DNA of 64,000 nt from Periweissella cryptocerci (GTDB lineage: Bacteria; Bacillota; Bacilli; Lactobacillales; Lactobacillaceae), in assembly GCF_004358325.1 (NCBI RefSeq), contig NZ_CP037940.1, positions 1,426,001 through 1,490,000 on the forward strand. The letters are read 5' to 3'. The notes beneath the pieces are model-generated. The model had not been told where the DNA came from. It searched no databases and saw nothing but the letters and a program-made list of their open reading frames with translations. Positions 25,748-35,576 of this stretch are shown here, one piece after another (position 1 is the stretch's first letter; each line of letters begins with the position of its first letter). The translations under genes were made by a program, and so were the position numbers.

Positions 25748-27007
25748 TTAACCAATGGCCTTCCGCTTTTTCATTGTCATCAGTAGTAAATATCCCAATA
25801 ACATAATTGAAATTACTAATTCAGTTAACCACGCAATGGTTAGCGTTAACGTATTACCGATAACTAACAAGAGGGCCTGCGCAATTGGCACCCCAATTGT
25901 CAGCACGGTTGTTAATGCTCCCCCAACTAACGCGATATTATCATCAGCGACTGATTGCAGAATAAATGTATTCAGTTTGGGCATGACTAACCCTGAGGCA
26001 ATTCCACTGATTCCAAGCACAATGAGCGTTATGCCCACTGAAAATTGTAGTAATAGCACCATTGAAATGCCTAAAATCGAGCCAATTGCAAAGCCAACCG
26101 CTCCATGTAAGCTCATCTTTTTTAACAACGTCCCCGCAAAAATTGAACCCATTATCATCGCGGTGGCAAATACCACATTAAAAACCGTAATGGTCAAACC
26201 GAAATTTCCGGCAATTAGTAAATTTTCCCGATTGGCTAAGCTGAGATTTATCAGCGGATCAATTGGTGCACTTAATGAAAATGCAAATATCATAATCACA
26301 ATCGTAGTAACCGCATACGGCTTCACCTTTAGGGTGTTGTATGCCTTAACAAGTTGATATCTGAAATCCTTTAATGACAGCTTAGTATTAACTTGCCGAT
26401 TCGCGCTTTGACTTGACTTAAAATACTTGCGTCCTTGTAAAAAAAATAATCCAGATGCCAAAAAACTAATTGCATTAATCAAGCCAATCACCGCAAAACT
26501 ATTCCCAATCAGACTAAGTAACCCCACACCAACTACTTGCGTAATCAATTCTAATAGCTGGGCAAGTGATGCATTTATGGACATTGCCGTTGGAATATCT
26601 TCATCAGCAACATTCTGTTTGATGAGTGGCAATTGCGCATTTCTAGTAAACTCGCCCAACAGGTCCGAAACGATATTAATTCCAAGTACTAGTGCAAATA
26701 TTCCTACATTTGCATTTTGATTAATAAACCACGCTAGTATTAGAAATAACCCCGTTTGGCCAACTCGAATTAAGATTGTTAAATTAACTAATGATTTTGT
26801 TTGTTTATCGACAATATAGCCGGCAATTAATGATACAAGGCTCGGAACAGTATTGGCAATCGCAACTAAAGAAATTGCGATGTTTTTAAAGGGTAATTGT
26901 TGCGCATAAATCAAAAATACTAAATTAAAAATACTTAACCCGACTAAATTGAATATGCTTGCACCTTGTATCGCCCTGAACGCCGGATTCCGCTTGATTA
27001 GATTCAT
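25748..27007 (-). CDS. MFS transporter of the second Rgg/MFS module
   Basis: A 419-residue protein with about 12 membrane segments. ATG at 27007 was chosen because GGAGGTG precedes it. It is a paralogue of the MFS protein at 21386 (shared NLVFLIYAQQLPFKNIAISL region, GYIVDKQTK loop, SDLLGE motif). It is the last gene of a tightly packed leftward operon that starts with a 60-codon peptide gene, so export of a modified peptide or immunity against it is the best guess. Confidence 0.85.
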   Translation of the reverse strand: MNLIKRNPAFRAIQGASIFNLVGLSIFNLVFLIYAQQLPFKNIAISLVAIANTVPSLVSLIAGYIVDKQTKSLVNLTILIRVGQTGLFLILAWFINQNANVGIFALVLGINIVSDLLGEFTRNAQLPLIKQNVADEDIPTAMSINASLAQLLELITQVVGVGLLSLIGNSFAVIGLINAISFLASGLFFLQGRKYFKSSQSANRQVNTKLSLKDFRYQLVKAYNTLKVKPYAVTTIVIMIFAFSLSAPIDPLINLSLANRENLLIAGNFGLTITVFNVVFATAMIMGSIFAGTLLKKMSLHGAVGFAIGSILGISMVLLLQFSVGITLIVLGISGIASGLVMPKLNTFILQSVADDNIALVGGALTTVLTIGVPIAQALLLVIGNTLTLTIAWLTELVISIMLLGYLLLMTMKKRKAIG

Positions 27008-27012
27008 ATATT

Positions 27013-27552
27013 TCACCTCCGATTATTTAATAGTTTCTCGTATACCTGGGCGTAAATAGAACAAGTGATAATAAAGGTGTTTTCATCAATATCAGCATTA
27101 TCACTCAACGGATTCAAATATCCAAACAGGCCACCGCCTCTTTGTTGTCGATCCAGAAATACTTTACCATCGAACATATCACTTTGATCTGCGCCAAATA
27201 ATTCTAGTACTATCATTAACAAACAAACCTGCGGTAAATTATTAACCTGGGCGTAATACAACATTAAACCGCGCAGTTGTAGCATTGCGCTGCCGCGAAT
27301 TCCTACTACACCATTTACAGTTATTCCCTTAATATTCACCATCAATTGTCCCGTCAAACTATTGTCATCCAAAAACATGTAGCTTTCGAAGCCACTTTTT
27401 TTATTTACCTTAACGCTGTCAAACCTATGAAAATTAACAATATTTAGTAACATCTCGACCTCTTTATCAGTTAAGTATGCCGCCATCTCATCGGAATTAA
27501 GTACTTGAATAATTTCATGTTGTGCCAACAATCGTATAATATTATTCACCAT
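27013..27552 (-). CDS. Unknown protein, third protein gene of the peptide operon
   Basis: A 179-residue soluble protein, mostly helical, with a glycine-rich loop near the end (RQQRGGGLFGYLNP) followed by a helix (TFIITCSIYAQVYEKLL). ATG at 27552 follows GGAGGT and overlaps the preceding gene by 11 bases; the MFS start is 5 bases downstream. The glycine-rich aromatic loop before a terminal helix is reminiscent of proteins with a helical barrel, and of the end of the protein at 28224, but no family was recognised with confidence. Confidence 0.6.
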   Translation of the reverse strand: MVNNIIRLLAQHEIIQVLNSDEMAAYLTDKEVEMLLNIVNFHRFDSVKVNKKSGFESYMFLDDNSLTGQLMVNIKGITVNGVVGIRGSAMLQLRGLMLYYAQVNNLPQVCLLMIVLELFGADQSDMFDGKVFLDRQQRGGGLFGYLNPLSDNADIDENTFIITCSIYAQVYEKLLNNRR

Positions 27553-28237
27553 CTGCAGCACCTCCGAATTCAGCTGACAATAATGCCAAACTAATTAACT
27601 CACTAATTGATAACTGTTTATAATTCAAATTTTCCACTAAGATATTAATCAATGTTTGGTTGTCACACGTAACTGACAGTAATTCTAAAAGTTCTGTATA
27701 TCGTTCCATTCGATACAAATACACGGAATAAACAATACCGTTTTCAATTGGATTCCCACTTCTCATCGCGCCCAGATAAAGTAATTCAATATCATCAACC
27801 GTTACCTGCCCTGGCACAATTTCCACTTTTTTTATTTGAACATCACTATCTTGCAATAAACTGTGTAGTAATTGCAGTTGCTCATGCTTAACACCATCGT
27901 ATTCACTATTTTTAATTAGTTCCGAATTCAAAAAATAATGTAAATACTTTTCTCTATTTCCAGCGTCAAGGCTCATCGAATATGCAGCCGCGATCACGAA
28001 GCCAACTTTCACCCCTAACTTTGGATTTGTTTGTAGCAGCGCCACAATTTCAAACTGCTTAAAAAATTTTTCAAGCAACTGCGCTACCAGCGTTTCCGCC
28101 TCATTCAAATTGAATTTAAATTGGACATTCAATGCAACTTTGGCAATATGATAAATGACATCGATATACCTAATACCGGTTAACTGCACACTCAATTTTT
28201 TATTTATTTCTTGCATTAATTTGTTATTCATAGCCAT
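27542..28237 (-). CDS. Unknown protein, second protein gene of the peptide operon
   Basis: A 231-residue, mostly helical soluble protein. No signal peptide, membrane segment or catalytic motif is evident. It overlaps the gene before it by 14 bases and the gene after by 11, so the operon is translationally coupled. The end reads LLSAEFGGAADGE. The function is not recognised. Context suggests maturation of, or immunity to, the product of the 60-codon peptide gene. Confidence 0.6.
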   Translation of the reverse strand: MAMNNKLMQEINKKLSVQLTGIRYIDVIYHIAKVALNVQFKFNLNEAETLVAQLLEKFFKQFEIVALLQTNPKLGVKVGFVIAAAYSMSLDAGNREKYLHYFLNSELIKNSEYDGVKHEQLQLLHSLLQDSDVQIKKVEIVPGQVTVDDIELLYLGAMRSGNPIENGIVYSVYLYRMERYTELLELLSVTCDNQTLINILVENLNYKQLSISELISLALLSAEFGGAADGE

Positions 28238-29048
28238 ATAATCTCCCTACCAATGACATTATCAGTAACGGATGATATACCTCTGCGAATGTAATTTTTT
28301 CACTTTTTAGATTGCGCTCAATGCCATCTAAAAAATCTGTTTCGATATGCGCCAATATGCTGGCAACCAAATCCCGTTCATCATTTGTAAGCTTTCTTAG
28401 ATTATAGATACAAATTAGCACCTCCCCTAACAAATCAAAATGCTGATCCTTGTAGGCAAATACCATTATATTAAAGAGCAACCTTAAAATTTCATCCTCA
28501 TTTTCCCCTTGTAACAGCTCACTCAGTGAATAGCGATTGAGATATGTACTATAAAACACGGTGTGTGTAATACTATACATATCGGCATAATCGCTAACTA
28601 CTAAACTTTGCCGTCTTCCAAGTGCGGAGGTTATATATGCCTCATCCCTAACCAATGCATCAAAATCGTTTCTTGCAAAATTCCGTATCATTTTATGCTG
28701 TAACCGCATGTACGGTAATTCAAGCCGTTCCGCTACTCGTTCGCTAGCCTCAACTTCAACCGGCAAGCCTAAAAAAATTTGTAACAACAAATATGAATCC
28801 AAATAAACCGGGAAAACTTGCACCATTGGCTTGTTAATATACTCGGTTGCTCGCTTTGCTAAGGGCATTAAGCCAATCCGATATAAGGATTTACGATGCG
28901 TATAAAATAAATTTGTCAAAATTAACTCTGAAAATGCCTTTTGTTTTTCTGCGACTCCTGCTTTCAATTCAAAAAAAGACAGATTACTAGAAATACTAGT
29001 ATCCGCCTTCCTTTGAATTGACAGAGCGATATTAGTTACTTTGTCCAT
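28224..29048 (-). CDS. Unknown helical protein, first protein gene of the peptide operon
   Basis: A 274-residue protein, entirely helical in appearance. ATG at 29048 follows GGCAGGTG; an upstream TTG is less likely. The central motif MYSITHTVFYSTYLNRYSL resembles the THxxFYxTDFG-type motif of a helical domain family (DUF6895, from memory, uncertain) found near peptide natural-product genes. A conserved His-Thr-x-x-Phe-Tyr could be structural or catalytic. It begins 37 bases after the 60-codon peptide gene. Confidence 0.6.
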   Translation of the reverse strand: MDKVTNIALSIQRKADTSISSNLSFFELKAGVAEKQKAFSELILTNLFYTHRKSLYRIGLMPLAKRATEYINKPMVQVFPVYLDSYLLLQIFLGLPVEVEASERVAERLELPYMRLQHKMIRNFARNDFDALVRDEAYITSALGRRQSLVVSDYADMYSITHTVFYSTYLNRYSLSELLQGENEDEILRLLFNIMVFAYKDQHFDLLGEVLICIYNLRKLTNDERDLVASILAHIETDFLDGIERNLKSEKITFAEVYHPLLIMSLVGRLYGYE

Positions 29049-29085
29049 GTTCGCACCTGCCAATTTGTGCTATTCCTGTTTTTAT

Positions 29086-29268
29086 TTATAACAAATCAAA
29101 AGTGTTAGCTTGTTTTGCATGTGCTGGCTTAAGTTCAGCAGCATAGACGGTACTAACCAGTTTAATTGCTAAAATATAGCCGCGCTGAACTGTGATTTGA
29201 TTATTTTCATCATTAATTGCTGACGATGAAACATTTGATTCTTTGATACGTGAAAATTTAAGTTTCAT
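29086..29268 (-). CDS. Candidate precursor peptide, 60 residues
   Basis: The ORF has an excellent ribosome binding site (AGGAGG, 7 bases before ATG). It encodes MKLKFSRIKESNVSSSAIND, then a middle with NNQITVQRGYILAIKLVSTV, then YAAELKPAHAKQANTFDLL. No GG leader, signal peptide or cysteine. It is first in an operon with three unknown proteins and an MFS exporter, and divergent from an Rgg regulator. That is the layout expected for a ribosomally made, modified and exported peptide, although none of the usual modifying enzymes is present. The Ser-rich segment and the Lys/Ala-rich tail are the likeliest sites of processing. Confidence 0.65.
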   Translation of the reverse strand: MKLKFSRIKESNVSSSAINDENNQITVQRGYILAIKLVSTVYAAELKPAHAKQANTFDLL

Positions 29269-29619
29269 AACAAATCCTCCTACATCATAAACTGTAATAA
29301 CATTATCAACTAGAATTGATAAATTTTATTCCTTACCAATTCATGCCATAACTATATACCGCATCCCTCACAAACCACCAAATTCGTCATATATATTGTA
29401 AATATTTAGTTGCTAATCTTAACTATCCTGTCCAAATTTCCCCGCCAACAAGCCAATAATATTTAATGAATCGTATCCGATCAGGCATATCAATGAATTT
29501 TTAGAACTAGTTTATTATTATTTAGGCTTAATTGGTTCTTTTCGACTCCATATATTGTAGAATGAATTATGAGAATTTTATAATATATATTGGGGATTTA
29601 TTTCAATTGGGGGGCTAAT
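29269..29619. other. Divergent promoter region of the second Rgg/MFS module
   Basis: AT-rich, no convincing gene. A minus-strand ORF of 21 codons near 29455-29520 (ending WLVGGEIWTG) resembles a short hydrophobic signalling peptide in composition but has no ribosome binding site. Confidence 0.4.
29555..29584 (+). promoter_or_regulatory. Promoter of the second Rgg gene
   Basis: TTGTAG, an 18-base spacer and a perfect TATAAT lie 36 bases before the ATG at 29620. Confidence 0.5.
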
Positions 29620-30483
29620 ATGGATAATTTTACTGGAATCGTCTTAAAAAACATGCGCATTGATAAGGGCATATCCTTAGAATCAGCGGCAAAAGATGTC
29701 ATCACGCCATCATATCTGGCAAAAGTTGAACATGGAGATAACGAGCTTTCTTTTTTCAAAATATTGCTTATCCTTAAAAACCTTAATATTATGGTGATTG
29801 AATATATGGTCGAGTATCGTAAGTTTGTACCTGATATCGAAGTGCATTTCAGTGAATCCTTACAAATCGCATATGATGCGCAAAATCTAACACAACTTCA
29901 CACAATTCAAAAACAGGTTCTCGTGGAATGGCAACGCCAACAGGATCCGAATCTTTACAATCAATACCTCATTTCAAAAGCATTATTAGCAGATTTAACT
30001 GATGGGACGCTCTCCCAAAGTGACATTGATTATATTCAAAATTACCTATTTGGCGTAGAACATTGGTCAAAATATGAATATCTATTTTTTACAAATACGT
30101 TGGTCCACTTACCCGAAAATGTTGTTTTAACCTTAGCAAAAAATTTATTACTTAATTCCGAATACGCAGCTAGTCCCGAAATCACTGACATTTCCACTAG
30201 GCTATTAATAAATATTGCAATTAAAGGAATTTACAACAATAATTTTCAATTAATTAAACTAGTTTTACCAACTGCAAAAAGCCAAGCATTTTTGCATAAT
30301 AATCACCAACATCGCTTGATTGTTTTGTACCTTGAAGGTCTATATTTCATTCATCAAGGCTTTGTCGTCACTGGAAAAGCGCAAGTCGAAAAAACTTTGG
30401 ATACAATGCGTTTTATGGATGAATCTGCTTTAGCTGACCAGTTTACAGGCTACTATGCTGCCTTTATTGCAACCACAACTTAA
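29620..30483 (+). CDS. Rgg-family transcriptional regulator
   Basis: A 287-residue protein with an N-terminal HTH (IVLKNMRIDKGISLESAAKD, then SYLAKVEHGDNELSFFKIL) and a long helical repeat domain, the layout of Rgg peptide-sensing regulators. ATG at 29620 follows TTGGGGGG; an in-frame ATG at 29590 has a weaker context. Divergent from the operon starting with the 60-codon peptide gene, which it probably controls. The helical part shares a pattern with the frameshifted Rgg at 22763 (for example YEYLFFTNTLVHLPENVVL against YEFLLYTNSLVALPTDIIL). Confidence 0.88.
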   Translation: MDNFTGIVLKNMRIDKGISLESAAKDVITPSYLAKVEHGDNELSFFKILLILKNLNIMVIEYMVEYRKFVPDIEVHFSESLQIAYDAQNLTQLHTIQKQVLVEWQRQQDPNLYNQYLISKALLADLTDGTLSQSDIDYIQNYLFGVEHWSKYEYLFFTNTLVHLPENVVLTLAKNLLLNSEYAASPEITDISTRLLINIAIKGIYNNNFQLIKLVLPTAKSQAFLHNNHQHRLIVLYLEGLYFIHQGFVVTGKAQVEKTLDTMRFMDESALADQFTGYYAAFIATTT

Positions 30484-30618
30484 AAAGAGGAAGTGGAACA
30501 AAAGGCGGTTTGCAACCTTGATATAATGAAACTTAATTCGTCAGCGATAGTGAGCAAAGCGAACGTGGTGATGAATTAAGTGAGTTATATCAATGGTTGC
30601 AGCCTTTTGTTCCACGTT

Positions 30619-30668
30619 AATAAGCCGGATTTCTACCTTACTAAGATAAGGAGAAATCCGGCTTATTT
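30619..30668. repeat. Dispersed 50-bp palindromic hairpin, copy 1
   Basis: AATAAGCCGGATTTCTACCTT pairs with its near-complement to form a long stem around ACTAAG. The same hairpin occurs at 36628-36675, and a degenerate one at about 38199-38246. Each lies just after a gene, so it probably doubles as a terminator. Confidence 0.75.
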
Positions 30669-30669
30669 T

Positions 30670-31359
30670 GGCTAAAATTTTTCTAGCGTGGACTTTGAAT
30701 AGGTGTCTCAGATTGATTCCCACTACGAGGCTGGAACCAGTCTGGACACCGTGATGGAAGACAAGCATTTGAAGCCACAGTGCGGTCTTCAAATGTTTAC
30801 GAAGCTTGGTTCGCTAACGCGGTAACCATCTTCACAAATCCATAATCAGTAACGAAACCCGTTACTGATTATGCCATCACGGTGCGAGCTAAAGTCCAGC
30901 CAGTTTCCAGCCTCTTCGTTAGTTTGAGCAGGCAATCTGACTAGTAATATGCCGTAACCCTTGTCGCTGCAAGTTTAGCGGTAATCAATAATTCCACGCT
31001 TATCTAGCGGAGTGCCGGTAAATTGCTTGGCGGGCGTAGCCTTTACACCGCGACTGGGGGAATATGTGTGAAGCACATATTTTCGCTGAGGATAAGCTGG
31101 GACTCTTAGGAATTTATTCCTTAGAGTCCCAGCTTATCCGAGTTTGCCAAGACAGACATCCAGCCTGCAAGGCTAATCTAATCGTGTTAGGATTAGATTC
31201 AGTATTTTGTACAACAAAATGCTGGGATGTTTTGCGTTGCCGGTTCGCAGGCATAAGCACAGACTGGCTTGGCAATGTGCTTCCAGCGTGGTGCGCCAAG
31301 TAATTTGCCGGTACGCAGTGGCCAAATTTATTCGATCCCACGCCAGCCGGAATAGAACC
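30670..31359. mobile_element. MITE-like element, full-length copy B
   Basis: 690 bases from GGCTAAAATTTTTCTAGCGT to CCAGCCGGAATAGAACC, with imperfect terminal inverted repeats (read inward from the right end: GGTTCTATTCCGGCTGGCGTG). Several nested hairpins: CATTTGAAG/CTTCAAATG, a perfect 14-bp stem CATAATCAGTAACG, and GGACTCTTAGGAATTTATTC with its complement. No ORF of note and no clear target duplication at this copy. Confidence 0.75.
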
Positions 31360-31362
31360 ATT

Positions 31363-31396
31363 AAAAAGAGGTCGGAGAAATTTCTCCGACCTCTTT
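31363..31396 (-). terminator. Terminator after the ABC transporter gene
   Basis: Perfect stem AAAAGAGGTCGGAGAAA with its complement; leftward transcript of the gene at 31411. Confidence 0.85.
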
Positions 31397-31410
31397 TCTT
31401 TTATTTAACT

Positions 31411-33402
31411 TTAATCCCCTGAAGCCAAACTCTTAATAGGGTCTAACTTAGCGGCTGCATGTGATGGTGCCAAGGCAGCAATCAAGCTGATTACCACGCT
31501 GACAATCACTGCGAAGAGGACATTACCGACTGAAATTTGGACGATGTTGTAGTGAATCATCCCCTTAAACGCCGTATTAATAATGAACTCAACCAGGTAT
31601 GCACCGATTAATCCAAGCACTGCACTGAATAAACCGATGAAGAATGATTCAGAAGTAAACAACCGACTGATATCCTTACGACGACCACCCAAGGCACGGA
31701 TAATCCCAATTTCCTTGGTCCGTTCTGAAACTGAGATGTACAGAACCACGATAATCATAATCGCTGAAACCAATAGTGAAATACCGGCAATCGCAGCCAA
31801 GACGCCTGAAGCCAATGAGATGTACGTGTTAATCGTGCTCAACATTGAACCAACTGAGATAACTTGGTAATCCTTCTTACCCTTGTCATTCTTGATGGCC
31901 TTCAATTCCTTAACTGTCTTATCAACGTTATCCAAATTGTTAACGCTCAAAGCAATAAAGTTAGCCTTGAAAGTGATTTTGTTATCCTTGAAAATCTTTT
32001 GAAGATCCTTGTATTGCATTGACGTTGAACCACCATCTAAGACACCTGAAACCTTCAATTGCATCTTAACAGTCTTAGGCTTAGCTGTTGGTTGTGCAGC
32101 AGCCAACGCTGGGTTAACTTGTGCTTGAGCCGCCTTAGCAGCAGCCACTGGGTCAATGAATTCAAACGTAATCTTCTTACCAACTAGGCTCTTGTAGTTC
32201 TTAGATAGCTTCTTGGCATCATCCTTTGAAAGTAAGATTTCACCAGTTTTGGCTTTCTTACCAACAACGAATTTTTGTCCCGTCAAGCTAGCATTCCAAG
32301 TCATCAATTGGTTGTTAACTTTCTTGTTACCATACTTGTAAGTAGCTTGGGTCAACATGTATGCCAACTTAGCATCCGAAATGTCCTTGCTGTTCTTGAT
32401 GGCTTTCACTTTATCCAAGTCTTTTTGTTCCATGATGGCTTTGCTTGGGTCAGCTGCGGCCCGGCCAGTCACTTGCTTGTTCAAAGTCACGGTGCGCGGA
32501 TTAACTAATGAAGTAATTTGATCATTCATGTAGCCCTTAATCCCGTTACCAAGACCTAGGAACAGAATAACCGCAAAAATACCAATTGAACCACCGAAAA
32601 TAATCAGTAAGTTCCGTTTCAAATTGTAGCGCACGTGTTCCCAAGCCATCCGGATGTTTGCACTGTATGACAAAGCCTTGGGAGTTGTTGCTTGTGGCTT
32701 ATCCACGACGTCAAACGCAGGCTTGTTACGGTCATCGCCATCGATTTTACCGTCGGCCATGTGCACAATTCGTGTACCGTAATTAGCAACGTCTTGTGAG
32801 TGCGTCACGGCGATAACTAACTTACCATCGGCCGCAATGCTGTCCAAAATTTCCAAAACTTCTTGGGTATTTTTTGAATCAAGTGCCCCTGTTGGTTCAT
32901 CAGCGATGATGATTTCAGGATCACTAGCCAAAGCCCGAGCGATAGCGACCCGTTGCTTTTGGCCACCAGACAATTGGTTAGGGTGCTTCTTGATATGATC
33001 ACCCAAGCCCACCCGAATCAATAATTCCGTCGCGCGTTTTTCTTGTTCGGCTTTAGATAAAGTCGTCATCTTTAATGAGATTAAAACATTTTCCAAAATC
33101 GTTAAGTGACTAATCAAGTTAAATGATTGGAAAATAAAACCAATCGTACCCCGACGGTAGTTATCAAAATCTTTTTCATTAGCGTGGGCCAATGATTTGC
33201 CGTCCAAGACAACATCACCTTCAAATTGGTGATCAAGACCACCGATGATGTTCATCAAAGTTGACTTACCACCACCAGATTCACCTAAAATTGAAACAAA
33301 TTCTCCCCGTTCAAATTCTAGGTTAATTCCCTTTAAGACCGGAAATTCTTCTTTGCCAAGATAATATGACTTCTTGATATTCTTTAATTCTAAGAATGCC
33401 AT
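31411..33402 (-). CDS. MacB-like ABC transporter, ATPase and FtsX permease fused
   Basis: A 663-residue protein. Residues 1-225 form an ATPase: Walker [10 protein letters not shown], signature LSGGQKQR, Walker [10 protein letters not shown]. One membrane segment follows near residue 265, then a large extracellular domain (about 290-530), and three C-terminal membrane segments with the FtsX motif [15 protein letters not shown]. This is the MacB arrangement. In Gram-positives such proteins export antimicrobials, peptides or lipoproteins, or act in envelope-stress mechanotransmission. No periplasmic partner or two-component system adjoins it, so the substrate cannot be inferred. Confidence 0.88.
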   Translation of the reverse strand: MAFLELKNIKKSYYLGKEEFPVLKGINLEFERGEFVSILGESGGGKSTLMNIIGGLDHQFEGDVVLDGKSLAHANEKDFDNYRRGTIGFIFQSFNLISHLTILENVLISLKMTTLSKAEQEKRATELLIRVGLGDHIKKHPNQLSGGQKQRVAIARALASDPEIIIADEPTGALDSKNTQEVLEILDSIAADGKLVIAVTHSQDVANYGTRIVHMADGKIDGDDRNKPAFDVVDKPQATTPKALSYSANIRMAWEHVRYNLKRNLLIIFGGSIGIFAVILFLGLGNGIKGYMNDQITSLVNPRTVTLNKQVTGRAAADPSKAIMEQKDLDKVKAIKNSKDISDAKLAYMLTQATYKYGNKKVNNQLMTWNASLTGQKFVVGKKAKTGEILLSKDDAKKLSKNYKSLVGKKITFEFIDPVAAAKAAQAQVNPALAAAQPTAKPKTVKMQLKVSGVLDGGSTSMQYKDLQKIFKDNKITFKANFIALSVNNLDNVDKTVKELKAIKNDKGKKDYQVISVGSMLSTINTYISLASGVLAAIAGISLLVSAIMIIVVLYISVSERTKEIGIIRALGGRRKDISRLFTSESFFIGLFSAVLGLIGAYLVEFIINTAFKGMIHYNIVQISVGNVLFAVIVSVVISLIAALAPSHAAAKLDPIKSLASGD

Positions 33403-33765
33403 TCTATGTCCTCTTTTTCTATGCTGAGTTTAAGTTTGATTCTGCTAAGTTTGATAAATTTTTTCAACTTCCACCGTATCAACATTTCACACTAGGTGCT
33501 TTACAATACGGGGCGTTTATTTATGACTAGCAAAACCTTAAGTTTTAAAATATAGCCTTCATTATACATGACTAATATCGAAATAGCTCAACAATTGTCC
33601 ACTTAGTTGACAAGCTTCACAAAAAACTCACATTTTCGCTTACAAATACTCAATACATACATTGACGGTAGCCCCTAGATAGTCTAATATTACTTATGTT
33701 TATGGTAATCATTCGCAGTACCTATAAACACCAAATAATAACTTGTTTTTGAAAGGGAAAATCAA
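33403..33765. other. Divergent intergenic region, nothing specific seen
   Basis: AT-rich region between the MacB-like gene and the solute-binding protein gene, presumably with both promoters. No gene, riboswitch or strong repeat was recognised. Confidence 0.4.
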
Positions 33766-34560
33766 ATGAAATCTACTTTACGTAACCTATTCCTAGCCAC
33801 TTTTGCAATTGTTATTGTCGTTGTATTGGCTGGTTGCGGTAAAAGCTCAACAACCACTAACGCTAGCAACACCATCACTACCGGTAAATTAACCATCGGT
33901 CTTGAAGGTACCTACGCTCCATACAGCTACCGCCAAAACGGTAAGTTAACCGGTTTTGATGTTGAAGTTGCTACCAATGTCGCTAAAAAATTGGATTTGA
34001 AGCCTGTTTTTGTCCAATCAAAGTGGGATTCGTTGATTGCGGGTCTTGATGTTAAAAAATATGACGTGGTTTTCAATAACGTCGTTGTAACACCTAGCCG
34101 TGAAAAGTCTTACAACTTTACCAAGCCATATATGTATTCTAAATCTGGCTTAGTTGTTAAGAAGACTTCAACAATCACCGCCGTATCACAAATCAAGGGC
34201 AAAAAAACTGCTGAAACGGCTTCATCAAACAACGCTGTTGATGCCAAGCGCATTGGTTCCGAAGTTGTCCCTGTCCCTGGCTTCGCTGAAGCTTTAGACT
34301 TAGTCCAATCTGGTCAAGTCGTTGGGACAATCAACTCACGTGAAGCCTTCTTAACTTACGAAAAGGCTAACCCTAAGAACAACTTAGTTTACATCAACGC
34401 TGGTCAAGAAATTCCAATCCAAAAGATTGCGGGTATCTTAAGCAAGAGTAACCCTAAACTCAAGACTAAAATTGATAAAGCTTTAATCGAGTTACGCGAA
34501 GACGGTACACTTGAAAAATTATCAAAGAAATACTTTAACGGCGACGTTACAAATAACTAA
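33766..34560 (+). CDS. Amino acid ABC transporter substrate-binding lipoprotein (cystine type)
   Basis: A 264-residue family 3 solute-binding protein. The lipobox VLAGC puts the lipidated Cys near residue 24. The binding domain follows: LTIGLEGTYAPYSYRQNGKL, TGFDVEVATNVAKKL, and FTKPYMYSKSGLVV. Closest in pattern to cystine/polar amino acid binders such as TcyA and FliY. The permease gene follows after a hairpin at about 34571-34597, but no ATPase gene is adjacent, so a separate ATPase must serve it. Confidence 0.88.
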   Translation: MKSTLRNLFLATFAIVIVVVLAGCGKSSTTTNASNTITTGKLTIGLEGTYAPYSYRQNGKLTGFDVEVATNVAKKLDLKPVFVQSKWDSLIAGLDVKKYDVVFNNVVVTPSREKSYNFTKPYMYSKSGLVVKKTSTITAVSQIKGKKTAETASSNNAVDAKRIGSEVVPVPGFAEALDLVQSGQVVGTINSREAFLTYEKANPKNNLVYINAGQEIPIQKIAGILSKSNPKLKTKIDKALIELREDGTLEKLSKKYFNGDVTNN

Positions 34561-34635
34561 TATCAACTTCAGGTCGGTGACACACGTGTCCCGGCCTGAA
34601 ATTTTATCTATTACAATTACGATGAGAGGAATCCT

Positions 34636-35316
34636 ATGCTTATTGAAATATTCAAAGCTAACTTCGGTGAACTATTAAAAGCGGGGTTTATGTATACCGT
34701 TCCGCTGGCAATTATCGCTTTTACAATTAGTTTGCTTTTGGCTGTCACTTCCGCTTTTATCGGTATGTCAGAAAGTAAGAATTTTTTTATTCATTGGATC
34801 TTACAACCACTGAATAAATTCTACGTCTGGTTATTCCGTAGTACGCCATTACTATTGCAATTATTCATCATTTTCTACGGTATTCCCAAAGCCTTCCCTG
34901 GTTTTTCACTCAGTACATGGGCCGCTGCTATCATCGGTTTCTCCTTGAACACCGGTGCCTACTCGTCTGAAATCATCCGTGGTGCGATTCTTGGGGTACC
35001 ACAAGGACAATTTGAATCAGCCCGGTCACTTGGCTTAAGCCCACTAAAAACCTTCCGCTACGTTGTCTTACCACAGGCATTCCGGATTGCAATTCCACCT
35101 TTGAGTAACTCTTTCATTGCTTTGGTAAAGGACACCTCACTGGCATCAGCAATTACGATGGTCGAAATCATGCAAACGGCACAACAAATTGCCGCGGCAA
35201 ACTTCCAGCCACTCGATACCTACCTGATTGCCGCTTTCATTTATGCAATCTTCTCAACGGTCCTATCACAACTACAAAAAGTCTTAGAAAAGCATTTCAA
35301 AAAATTCGATTCATAG
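34636..35316 (+). CDS. Amino acid ABC transporter permease (cystine type)
   Basis: A 226-residue inner-membrane permease of the HisM/TcyB type with about five membrane segments, the conserved STPLLLQL segment, and the EAA loop FESARSLGLSPLKTFRYVVL that docks with the ATPase. It forms an uptake system with the binding protein encoded 75 bases upstream. The cysteine synthesis genes lie elsewhere in the window, at 54-56 kb. Confidence 0.9.
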   Translation: MLIEIFKANFGELLKAGFMYTVPLAIIAFTISLLLAVTSAFIGMSESKNFFIHWILQPLNKFYVWLFRSTPLLLQLFIIFYGIPKAFPGFSLSTWAAAIIGFSLNTGAYSSEIIRGAILGVPQGQFESARSLGLSPLKTFRYVVLPQAFRIAIPPLSNSFIALVKDTSLASAITMVEIMQTAQQIAAANFQPLDTYLIAAFIYAIFSTVLSQLQKVLEKHFKKFDS

Positions 35317-35348
35317 TCCACGTAGTTAGCATGGCATTATTTCAAGTG

Positions 35349-35392
35349 AAAAGCAGCTCGATTTCAAACAAAGAAATCGGGTTGCTTTTTTC
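35349..35392 (+). terminator. Terminator of the amino acid transporter operon
   Basis: AAAAGCAGCTCGATTTC with its near-complement and a T run. Confidence 0.85.
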
Positions 35393-35576
35393 TTAACTAC
35401 ACATCGTAATTTAATAGAAAATGGGGCATTGACGCAGATACAGGTTACTAAACATCATATAAATAACATCCCCATCCATTCTACAAACAATTCGTTACCG
35501 CCATACTTAAAAAAGGCGTATACTTCGATAATGTAATTATTAATACTGTTATTCAGCAATTCATTAGGAGTCAAAC

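Larger units (their letters stand above)
30484..31410. other. Intergenic region: short repeats, MITE copy B, terminator
   Basis: After the Rgg stop comes a short repeat (ATGAATTAAGTGAGTTATAT at about 30568, also at 36.7 kb), then a palindromic hairpin, MITE copy B and the terminator at 31363. No protein gene. Confidence 0.7.

Noticed and set aside
29455..29520. Minus-strand 21-codon ORF ending WLVGGEIWTG as a short hydrophobic pheromone for the Rgg regulator
   Set aside because: No ribosome binding site, C-terminus too polar, and no second example near the other Rgg gene; kept only as a remark on the intergenic region.
30670..31359. Known giant RNA classes (GOLLD, ROOL, HEARO) as identity of the dispersed element
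   Set aside because: Terminal inverted repeats, a target duplication at one copy and truncated or recombinant copies indicate a mobile element; I recall no sequence match to those RNAs, though a model search would settle it.
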